This document shows positions 27,012 to 33,990 of a stretch of 64,000 nt of DNA, one piece after another (positions within the stretch are counted from its first letter, which is position 1; each line of letters starts with the position of its first letter). Position numbers and translations under genes: made by a program. The notes under the pieces were generated by a model. It ran no database searches, was not told where the DNA came from, and saw nothing but the letters and a program-made list of their open reading frames with translations. This DNA comes from Saccharopolyspora thermophila (lineage in GTDB: Bacteria > Actinomycetota > Actinomycetes > Mycobacteriales > Pseudonocardiaceae), in contig NZ_BMMT01000002.1 in NCBI RefSeq assembly GCF_014646075.1, forward strand, positions 1 through 64,000, read 5' to 3'.

Positions 27012-27419
27012 TCACCGGCCGCGGTGCCGCGCCTTGGCCTTGGCCCGTGCGATGTCGCGTCGGCGCCGGGCTTCCTCCGCCCGGCGCTGTTTCCGCGCGG
27101 CCTTGTTCTCGACCGCGCGGGCGGCGATCGACTCTTTGAGTGCCCGCTGGGCGGCGGTGCCGACAACGGTCTGCTGCTCGCGTCGTGGCAGGCGGCGTCG
27201 GCGCGGCTCGTCGCGGCCGTCGTCGGCGACCGCGGGTGCCGCGTGCGCGCGCCGGGCCAGCTCGGCGAATCCTGGCCCGGCGGCGAATTCCACCAGTTCG
27301 GCGTTGGTGGGTTCGGCGCCGAAGACGTGCTGGGCCGCGCGGACGAGTCCGGCTTCGCGGATCTCGTAGACGCCGACCCAGAACTGGCCGTTGTGGAAGA
27401 GTGTGAACATCCCGCTCAC
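27012..27419 (-). CDS. YjdF (DUF2992) family protein
   Basis: A 135-residue protein with the YjdF opening [17 protein letters not shown] and [19 protein letters not shown], followed by a basic Lys/Arg-rich tail ([23 protein letters not shown]). In Firmicutes the family is often controlled by an azaaromatic-sensing riboswitch; none was recognised here. The GTG at 27419 has GGAGGTAGG upstream; an ATG at 27410 also fits. Biochemical function is not established. Confidence 0.8.
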   Translation of the reverse strand: MSGMFTLFHNGQFWVGVYEIREAGLVRAAQHVFGAEPTNAELVEFAAGPGFAELARRAHAAPAVADDGRDEPRRRRLPRREQQTVVGTAAQRALKESIAARAVENKAARKQRRAEEARRRRDIARAKAKARHRGR

Positions 27420-27632
27420 GGAAACCTACCTCCAGGCATGACGAATCAGCCTGGCTGCACTGGTTTCCCTGCCCGTCCAGGGACAACGAGCCGGGGTGGG
27501 CTGCCACCACCGCCGACCGCCCGGGCTACCAACCGGGCCGCGAGGTTCGTCCAGCCAAGAAAGCGCTTGACCGCCCCAGTCTAGGAGACCCGCGAGCGCC
27601 GGGACCAGCGATTTTTCAATCGCGCACTTCGA

Positions 27633-27875
27633 GTGGTGTCGGCATCCGCGACCTCGGCGAGGGTGGGGTCACACGGCCGTCGGCCTCCGGAGAGCGCGAC
27701 GCGGCGCGATGCCGAGTGGCAGGTGCAGATCAGGACCGCGGCGGATCGGCTGCCCGCGCTGGTCGAGTACCTCAGGACCCGCCTCGGCGACGACGTACCG
27801 GAGATCATTGCCTCGCAAATCGTTCGCCGGCGCCCGGACCACCTGTCGTGGGTGGACGAGCAGACCCGCTCATAA
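27633..27875 (+). CDS. Small hypothetical protein
   Basis: An 80-codon frame from GTG 27633. The C-terminal 50 residues (RTAADRLPALVEYLRTRLG... to DEQTRS) look like a folded helical protein with actinobacterial third-base bias. A GTG at 27723 would begin just before this part. No family recognised and no clear ribosome-binding site, so start and reality are uncertain. Confidence 0.4.
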   Translation: MVSASATSARVGSHGRRPPESATRRDAEWQVQIRTAADRLPALVEYLRTRLGDDVPEIIASQIVRRRPDHLSWVDEQTRS

Positions 27876-27950
27876 CGGACCGGTCGGGGTGTGACCGCCG
27901 CCACCGGGCACACTCGCAAGGAGGTCCGCTGGAACGGAAGTGGGTGTGAC

Positions 27951-28310
27951 GTGCCGCGTACGTATGCCGGATGGTTTCGGTTGGTGGCCATCGCCGAGGC
28001 GTTCTCCTGGATCGGTCTGCTGGTGGCGATGGCCTTCAAGTACGGGCTGCACCTGTCGCTGGGCGTGACGGTGATGGGCTGGGTCCACGGGCTGGTGTTC
28101 ACCGCCTACGTGGTGGCCTGCCTGGTGGTGTTCAGCCCGCTGCGGTGGCGGTTCGGCGTGCTGGTGCTGGCCGTGGTGGCGTCGGTACCGCCGCTGGCCT
28201 CGCTGTGGTTCGAGCGGTGGGCGAACAAGCGCGGCCTGCTGGTGGAGCCGGACTCTGACGAGCCGACGTTCTGGGGCCGTGTCCGGTATGCGCTGCGCGA
28301 GCTGAACTAG
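27951..28310 (+). CDS. DUF3817 family membrane protein
   Basis: A 119-residue protein with three predicted helices (about 9-29, 40-62 and 66-85). It shows the DUF3817 pattern FRLVAIAEAFSWIGLLVAM and GWVHGLVFTAYVV. The GTG at 27951 is preferred because the protein then begins right before the first helix. Its stop overlaps the stop of the convergent MarR gene by two bases. Function unknown. Confidence 0.82.
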   Translation: MPRTYAGWFRLVAIAEAFSWIGLLVAMAFKYGLHLSLGVTVMGWVHGLVFTAYVVACLVVFSPLRWRFGVLVLAVVASVPPLASLWFERWANKRGLLVEPDSDEPTFWGRVRYALRELN

Positions 28311-28807
28311 AAGTCGCCGGCCGCGTGCCGGACCTTGCCGAGCAGTTCGGTCAGCTGCTGGGTCTGCCGCTCGGTGATGCCGCGCAGCCCGAAATCGATC
28401 TCGGTGACCGCCTCGGTGGCCTTCTTCATCAGGTCGCGGCCGTCCTCGGTGATCTCCACCAGGGTGGTGCGGCGGTCGGTGGGGTGCGGTACCCGCTGCA
28501 CCAGTCCGTCCTGCTCCAGGCGGTCGACGATGTTGGTGACGCTGGTCGGGTGCAGCTGGAGCCGGTCGCCCATGACCCGCATCGGCAGGCTGCCGCGCCG
28601 CGAGAACGTCAGCAGCACCAGCGCTTCGTAGCGGGCGAACGTCAGGTTGTACGGGCGCAGCGCGTTGTCGACTGCGGACTGCAGGATTTGCTGCACCCGC
28701 ATCACGCTGGTGACCGCGGCCATCGTCGTGGACGGGCCCACCCGCTCGGCCCAGATCTCGGCCGCGCGAGCGATGGGGTCGAAGGGCAGGGGGCTACGGG
28801 CGCTCAT
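28307..28807 (-). CDS. MarR family transcriptional regulator
   Basis: A 166-residue winged-helix protein. The recognition region is LTFARYEALVLLTFSRRGSL ... LQLHPTSVTNIVDRLEQDGL, and the wing holds the conserved HPTDRRTTLVEIT. The N-terminal extension contains RAAEIWAERVG. The ATG at 28807 is the first good start. It converges on the DUF3817 gene and diverges from the thiamine-binding-type gene, one of which may be its target. Ligand unknown. Confidence 0.9.
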   Translation of the reverse strand: MSARSPLPFDPIARAAEIWAERVGPSTTMAAVTSVMRVQQILQSAVDNALRPYNLTFARYEALVLLTFSRRGSLPMRVMGDRLQLHPTSVTNIVDRLEQDGLVQRVPHPTDRRTTLVEITEDGRDLMKKATEAVTEIDFGLRGITERQTQQLTELLGKVRHAAGDF

Positions 28808-28934
28808 GGTGTTCGACGCTAGCAGCGGTGACCCGCTCGGTTGATGGCTGTGGGGCTGCGGTGCGTGATTTCCGCGGCGGAGAGCATGATCGGGGCGACG
28901 GCGCAGGACCGATCGTCGAGGAGGAGGAGCGCAC

Positions 28935-29141
28935 GTGCTGGTGGCGTTCAGCGTGGCACCGAGCGGTGCCGGGGACAGCGTCAGCGAGGCGGTGGCCGCT
29001 GCAGTGAAGGTGGTGCGGGAGTCCGGGCTGCCGCACGCACCGCGCACCAGCCTGGTGCTCAAAGCCGACATCCGCCCCGGCTACACGAACCAGCTGCAGG
29101 AGAAGGTGCGGCGGGTCGAGGAGCACCTGTCGCGGGAGTGA
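28935..29141 (+). CDS. Internally shortened MTH1187/YkoF-type thiamine-binding protein
   Basis: A 68-residue protein that begins MLVAFSVAPSGAGDSVSEAV and ends with SLVLKADIRPGYTNQLQEKV, both hallmarks of the MTH1187 family, whose members bind thiamine-like ligands and have about 95-105 residues. About 30 residues between ESGLPH and RTSLVLK, normally holding the TMxTxxEGEWDE motif, are missing in frame. The GTG at 28935 has a strong GGAGGAGGAG. The product could be non-functional or a reduced variant. A long hairpin follows 5 bp after the stop. Confidence 0.75.
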   Translation: MLVAFSVAPSGAGDSVSEAVAAAVKVVRESGLPHAPRTSLVLKADIRPGYTNQLQEKVRRVEEHLSRE

Positions 29142-29146
29142 CCGAT

Positions 29147-29184
29147 GAGAACCGGGGGTGGCAGTGGTGCCACCCCCGGTTCTC
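29147..29184. terminator. Bidirectional terminator, 17-bp perfect stem
   Basis: A perfect 17-bp inverted repeat (left arm GAGAACCGGGGGTGGCA, 29147-29163; right arm 29168-29184) with a GTGG loop. It lies between the convergent thiamine-binding-type gene and the chaplin-like gene and can serve both. Confidence 0.85.
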
Positions 29185-29193
29185 GAGGCTTGC

Positions 29194-29451
29194 TCAGCTG
29201 ACCTTCAGGTGGTCCACGACCGGGGCGTTGGCGCAGCCGTTGACCTGCGGCGACAGGATCGGCACGACGACGCCGATGACGGCGCCGACGTTGTTGCCGC
29301 ACGCCTGCACCGGGACGGCGCTGATGTTGTTGTCGTCGACCGCGTTGATGCCGTTGTTGGTGGCGCTGTCCGCGAAGGCGGCGGTGCCCAGGCCCATCAC
29401 GCCGAGGGCGGCGGCACCAGCGACACCGGCAACACGGGTTGCAATACGCAC
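29194..29451 (-). CDS. Small secreted chaplin-like protein
   Basis: An 85-residue protein with a signal peptide (VAGVAGAAALGVMGLGTAAFA) leaving a mature form of about 58 residues. That part has DDNNISAVPVQACGNNVG ... SPQVNGCANAP, with two cysteines and alternating hydrophobic residues like the chaplins, the amyloid surface proteins of aerial hyphae. The GTG at 29451 follows GAGAGG. It ends VVDHLKVS. A role at the cell surface is inferred; it could equally be a member of a separate small secreted family. Confidence 0.65.
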   Translation of the reverse strand: MRIATRVAGVAGAAALGVMGLGTAAFADSATNNGINAVDDNNISAVPVQACGNNVGAVIGVVVPILSPQVNGCANAPVVDHLKVS

Positions 29452-29730
29452 TTTTTCGTACCTCTCGTTGAACTACTGGCCAGAGGTCCCCCACCGGAGG
29501 CCCTGCGGGCCCGCGGAGGGGCGGTGGTCCCTCGCGGGCTCCCTGTCCCCTTCGGTGATCAAGGTCCGCGGACTTGAGAGATCGACCAGCAAGGCCACCT
29601 TTTCGAGTGGCAGGTGTTCATGTGTTCGAGTTGATCTGGGTCCGATCGGGCGTGTCGTGCTTCGGCGGTGGTGGTGCGATATCGGCCGCCCAGCCGCCGC
29701 GCGCCTGGCGCGGCGTGTCAGGATGGTGGC

Positions 29731-30690
29731 GTGACGAGGCCGGATCCACGCCAGAACGCAGCCGCAATGTCCGCCGCGATGGCGGGCGCAGTCGATCTGT
29801 CGGCGCTCAAGAGCCGGGCCGAAGCCGCTGCTCGGGCCGCGGCCGCCCCCAAGTCGCCCAGCGGTGGCGGTGGAGCCGCCGCGACGGTCGTCGACGTCAC
29901 CGAGGCCACCTTCCAGGCCGAGGTGATCGACAGGTCCATGCAGGTCCCGGTGGTCGTCGACCTGTGGGCGACCTGGTGCGGGCCGTGCAAGCAGTTGTCC
30001 CCGGTGCTGGAGAAGCTCGCGCAGGAGGGTAACGGCGCCTGGGTGCTCGCCAAGATCGACGTCGACGCCAACCCGCGCATCGCGCAGCTGTTCCAGGTGC
30101 AGTCGGTGCCGATGGTGATCGCCATCGCCGGTGGGCAGCCGGTGGACGCGTTCGCCGGGGCCCAGCCGGAGCCGCAGCTCCGCCAGTGGATCAGCTCGTT
30201 GCTCAACGCGCTGCGCGACCAGCTGCCCGGCATCCGGGCCGCCGAGCAGGGCGGGCCGGGGGCCCCGGCGGAGGAGCCGGAGGACCCGCGGTTCACCGCC
30301 GCCGAGGAAGCTCTCGAGCGGGGCGACTACGCCGCCGCGGAGGCCGCCTACCAGAAGATCCTCGACGCCGAGCCGAACAACGAGCAGGCGAAGGCCGCGC
30401 TGGCGCAGGTCCGCTTCAGCGCCCGCGCCGAGCAGGCCGACCCGGGCGCGATCGAGCGGGCGGACGCGGCCCCGGACGACATCGACGCGCAGCTCGCTGC
30501 GGCCGACGCCGAGGTCGCCACCGGCAAGGTGGCGGAGGGCTTCGACCGGCTGGTGCGCGCGGTGAAGCGGACGTCCGGTGACGAGCGCGACCGCATCCGC
30601 CGCCACCTGCTGGAGATGTTCGAGGTGTTCCCGGACGGTGACGAGCGCGTCATCGCCGCCCGCCGCGCGCTGGCCAACGCCCTGTTCTGA
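29731..30690 (+). CDS. Thioredoxin-TPR co-chaperone (CnoX/YbbN-like)
   Basis: A 319-residue protein with a thioredoxin domain (about 50-165) holding the redox pair Cys83/Cys86 in WCGPC, followed by TPR-like helices (about 190-319: [20 protein letters not shown]). The N-terminal 45 residues are Ala-rich. This architecture is that of CnoX/YbbN proteins, which hold unfolding clients and hand them to chaperonins; the mycobacterial homologue is Rv1324 from memory. The GTG at 29731 begins a normal-length protein. Confidence 0.88.
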   Translation: MTRPDPRQNAAAMSAAMAGAVDLSALKSRAEAAARAAAAPKSPSGGGGAAATVVDVTEATFQAEVIDRSMQVPVVVDLWATWCGPCKQLSPVLEKLAQEGNGAWVLAKIDVDANPRIAQLFQVQSVPMVIAIAGGQPVDAFAGAQPEPQLRQWISSLLNALRDQLPGIRAAEQGGPGAPAEEPEDPRFTAAEEALERGDYAAAEAAYQKILDAEPNNEQAKAALAQVRFSARAEQADPGAIERADAAPDDIDAQLAAADAEVATGKVAEGFDRLVRAVKRTSGDERDRIRRHLLEMFEVFPDGDERVIAARRALANALF

Positions 30691-30975
30691 ACGCGTTCAC
30701 CTGATCACGCCGTGGGTGGAGGGCCCTCGACCGAGCAGTTCGGGTGGTCAGGTCCTCCACCGCGACGCCGTTCGTGCGCAGGTGGGCCGCCACGTCCCGG
30801 ATGATCATCATCTGGCGGACGAGGTCGCGGGCGGTGGTACAACACCATTTGGTCGCGCCAGGTAGCCTTCCCGGTCCGGATGCCTGGTCCGTGGGCCGCC
30901 CGGAACCGCTGCGCGTTGGCCCGGAGACACGACTGCGGTGCCGCCCGAGGACGACACCGCAGCACTCCGGTCAGC

Positions 30976-32442
30976 TCAGCCGCCGTACTTCGTCGTGCAC
31001 GGGGCCATGCCCTCCTGGACGCCGATCCGGAACGCCTCGACGCGGGCGAACCCGACCGACACCTGGTCACCGTTGACGTTCGCCGCGATCAGGCTGTCGT
31101 CCCCGAGCAGCGCGGACACGCCCTCGTCAATGTCCTGCGGCACGATCCGCAGCTGCCCCACCGGGTTGCGCTGCCCGATCGGGTCCTCCACCAGCAGGCC
31201 GCTCCACGCCCCGACCAGGCAGGCGGTGCGCAGGCCCGCGGCCTCGTCGTCGAGCGGCAGGCCCGCCGCTTTCTGCACCGACAGCGCGTACCGGGAGGCG
31301 ACCTGCGCGTATGCGGCGAAGTCGCCGTACCCGGCGGACTCGGCGTTCTTGTTCGGCGGTTGGGCGATCTTCTGCAGCTCCGGCAGGTTCAGCGACACCG
31401 TGTTCGTGGTCGGGCAGTAGGAGGCCGGCGACGTCGGCGGTGTGCCCCCGCAGGACTGCGGCTGCTCGACGATCTTCGGCGGTTCGGCGCCCGTGTCGCG
31501 GAACACCGCGCGCAGGCTCTGCTCAACGGCGTTCAGGCTGCGCTCGTCGACCGGTAGGTCGGTGTCCTGCTCCTCCTTCCAGGACTGGAACAGCGTGGTG
31601 CGCTTCTTGACGTCATTGGGATCCATCTTCGCGCAGCGCTGCGGGCCCTCGCTGAAGCCGTACTGGAACGCCGTGACCCGGTCGAACGCGCTGCCGTGCG
31701 CGTTGGCGCCGGTGAAGTCGGACCTGCCGGGCGCGTCGCGGATGAAGCTCAGCACGCCCATGACCTCGTTGAGGCCCTGGCCGGTGGAGACCTGGAAGTA
31801 CTCCGAGGAGCCCTCGGCGACGTGCCGGAAGTACGCGCCGGTGAAGCAGTCCGCCTGCTGCTCCAGCACGATGACCGGGTCGTTGGCGCTGGCCGTGCCC
31901 GCGCGGTGCTGCACGGCGTGGCCCATCTCGTGTGCGAGGACCGCCACCACGGCCATCGGCCCGAAGCTGTTGTGCAGCTGCGGGAGTAACTCGCCGCGGT
32001 CCCAGGCGATGACGTCCTCGGAAGGGCAGTAGAAGGCGTTGACCATCCCCGCGGTGCTGCCGCCACACAGCTGCATGCCCGGACCGGACGAGTCGTAGGA
32101 AGCCAGCCGCCTGACCGGCTGGAACCGCTTGCCGCCGAACGTTTTCGGAAACACCTCGGCCCAGTAGTCCTCGACGTCCGAGACCGCGTTGCGCGCCAGC
32201 TTGTCCATCGCGCCGTTGTCGGTGCCCTCGACGGGCAGCGAGGATTCGGGCGCACCGTCCTTCGGTCCGCTCGGGCCGTTGGTGACCGGCAGCCCGGCCA
32301 CCTCGGTGGTCGAATAGCCGCCGAGCGTGGTCGGGATGCCGCTGATCGTCTGGGAGCACCCGCCGACGAGTGCGACGCATGCGAGCGCGGAGACCGCCGT
32401 GCCGAACTTCCGCCGCCGGTTGCCTGTCGATTCCCGTAACAC
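30976..32442 (-). CDS. Neutral zinc metallopeptidase lipoprotein (YpfJ-like)
   Basis: A 488-residue lipoprotein with the neutral zinc metallopeptidase domain. The zinc motif is HEMGH (H171, E172, H175), with the downstream EQQADCFTGAY that supplies the third ligand. The signal from the GTG at 32442 has lipobox LVGGC (Cys29). Several paired cysteines (CGGS, FYCP, SYCPTT) suggest disulphides outside the cell. The C-terminal half (about 330-488) lacks known motifs. It is transcribed in the same direction as a second, shorter member of the family, 247 bp upstream, with three repeat copies in between. Substrates are unknown. Confidence 0.88.
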   Translation of the reverse strand: MLRESTGNRRRKFGTAVSALACVALVGGCSQTISGIPTTLGGYSTTEVAGLPVTNGPSGPKDGAPESSLPVEGTDNGAMDKLARNAVSDVEDYWAEVFPKTFGGKRFQPVRRLASYDSSGPGMQLCGGSTAGMVNAFYCPSEDVIAWDRGELLPQLHNSFGPMAVVAVLAHEMGHAVQHRAGTASANDPVIVLEQQADCFTGAYFRHVAEGSSEYFQVSTGQGLNEVMGVLSFIRDAPGRSDFTGANAHGSAFDRVTAFQYGFSEGPQRCAKMDPNDVKKRTTLFQSWKEEQDTDLPVDERSLNAVEQSLRAVFRDTGAEPPKIVEQPQSCGGTPPTSPASYCPTTNTVSLNLPELQKIAQPPNKNAESAGYGDFAAYAQVASRYALSVQKAAGLPLDDEAAGLRTACLVGAWSGLLVEDPIGQRNPVGQLRIVPQDIDEGVSALLGDDSLIAANVNGDQVSVGFARVEAFRIGVQEGMAPCTTKYGG

Positions 32443-32570
32443 TGACGCGCCCCATCCCTGAAGGTGCCGACATCCTCCTGCCGGGCCCTGCGCCGCCCGG
32501 TGCCCGACGAAGCCTATCGGTTGACGATCGACTTCCACGGCGGATCTCACCGGATTCCGGCCGGGGTGCA

Positions 32571-32675
32571 GTGACAGGAAGGTTCCCTTGCGCACGTCAC
32601 CCCGGCCCCGGGTGGCGGGAAGGTTCCCTTGCGCACGTCACCCCGGCCCCGGGTGGCAGGAAGGTTCCCTTGCTC
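32571..32675 (+). repeat. Three-copy tandem of the TTCCCTTGC element with 41-bp period
   Basis: Copies at 32571-32592, 32613-32634 and 32654-32675. The first two include an identical 3' flank (GCGCACGTCACCCCGGCCCC), so the true repeat unit is 41 bp, with GGTTCCC at 32581, 32622 and 32663. It lies 15 bp after the stop of the upstream metallopeptidase gene on the minus strand. Confidence 0.9.
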
Positions 32676-32689
32676 GTGTCGCACCTGTT

Positions 32690-33913
32690 TCAGAGGCCGC
32701 AGGCGGTGGTGCCGTGCACTGCTCCGGTGCGGAAGGCGGCGATACGGTCGAACCCGGTCATCGTTGTCGGGGTGACGTCGCCGGACGTGAGCATGATGTC
32801 CACCGCCTCGTCCAGGTCGCCGGGGGAGAGTTCGGGCTGCGCCGCGGTGTAGGCGCCGGTGAGGCACATGATCTGCCGGGCGTCGGCGGGACGGTCGAGC
32901 GAGGCGAGCGCGGCTTGTGCGTACCGCGACGCGAGCAGCGTCGTCACCGCCTGGTCGCCGATGTCATGGTGCGGCCCGGCGAGGGCCTCGCGGTCGGCGG
33001 CCACCGTCGGCGGGGGCGCGCAGAACGCGACCGGACCCGCCTTCCCCGGGCAGCTGGCGGAGCGGACCGGTGGGGTCCAGCGCCCGCCCCGCCGGGTGAC
33101 GAGATCGCCGAACCAGGACGCCACGCCGTCGGCGCGCAGCACCTCGTCCAGCGGTTGGTTCGGGTCGGCCGCCGTGGACGCGGTCAGCCCGGCTTCGACC
33201 AGGTTCGCGCAACGCCGCGGGCCGTGAGAGAAGCCGTCCTGGAACGCCGAGATCCGGTCGAATGCGGTCCCGTGCTCGGGGGTGGTGGTGCCCACGGGGT
33301 CGCGGAACAGGGTGATCGCGCGCATCGCCGCGTCGAGCTGTTCGGCGCTGATTCGCAGGTGCGGTGCCCGCCCGTCCGCGACCCAGCGGGTGAAGGAACC
33401 GGAGTAGCAGTCGGCCATGGTCTCCATCCGCAGCGCGTCCTCCGCGCCGCCGACGTTCATCCCGGCGCGTGCCTGCACCGCGTGCCCGAGCTCGTGCGCG
33501 AGCACCACCACGACGGCTGCGTCGCCGTAGTGCTCGCGCAGCACCGGCAGCAGGGCCGCGCGGTCCCAGGCGATGGCGTCGACGGTGGCGCAGTAGAAGG
33601 CGTTGCCCTCGACGTCCCTGACGTCGGCCGCGCACGGCGGGGCCTTGCCGGTGCCCGCGGTGTCGACGGAGAAGAACCCGCCGTCGATGTCGCGCCAGGG
33701 GGTGCCGAACAGCGCCGGGTACTGCTGCGCCCAGTACTGCTGGGCGTCGGTGACCGCGGTCGCCGCGAGCCGGTCGACGTCACCGTGGTCGGTGCCGTGC
33801 ACGAAGGACGGGTCGACCGTGGTCTCGGCCACAGGCGGCGGTTCGGGCGGCGCGGCGGAGCAACCGCAGGTGATCACCACGACCAGCACCGCGACGAGTC
33901 GGAACACACGCAC
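32690..33913 (-). CDS. Second neutral zinc metallopeptidase lipoprotein
   Basis: A 407-residue paralogue of the adjacent peptidase. The zinc site is HELGH (H140, E141, H144) with ETMADCYSGSF downstream. The signal peptide is short and hydrophobic (FRLVAVLVVVITCGC), with lipidation at Cys16 or Cys18. The two proteins share AFYCP/AFYCA, AIAWDR/VIAWDR and a Gly-rich Cys-containing C-terminal part. The GTG at 33913 diverges from glgP. The tandem suggests duplication followed by divergence in length. Confidence 0.87.
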   Translation of the reverse strand: MRVFRLVAVLVVVITCGCSAAPPEPPPVAETTVDPSFVHGTDHGDVDRLAATAVTDAQQYWAQQYPALFGTPWRDIDGGFFSVDTAGTGKAPPCAADVRDVEGNAFYCATVDAIAWDRAALLPVLREHYGDAAVVVVLAHELGHAVQARAGMNVGGAEDALRMETMADCYSGSFTRWVADGRAPHLRISAEQLDAAMRAITLFRDPVGTTTPEHGTAFDRISAFQDGFSHGPRRCANLVEAGLTASTAADPNQPLDEVLRADGVASWFGDLVTRRGGRWTPPVRSASCPGKAGPVAFCAPPPTVAADREALAGPHHDIGDQAVTTLLASRYAQAALASLDRPADARQIMCLTGAYTAAQPELSPGDLDEAVDIMLTSGDVTPTTMTGFDRIAAFRTGAVHGTTACGL

Positions 33914-33990
33914 GCCACTTAGCTTCCCACCGGTCGGCGACGCTGGTACCGGCGCACGGTCCGGTCGGTTCCGAGATATGGTCCGCTCCC

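Noticed and set aside
30705-31070. Minus-strand frame after the metallopeptidase gene, and a helix-like peptide reading DLVRQMMIIRDVAAHLRTNG in another frame
   Set aside because: The 285-bp gap 30691-30975 has no start codon with support for it and no family match; it may be an old relic but evidence is too thin to list.
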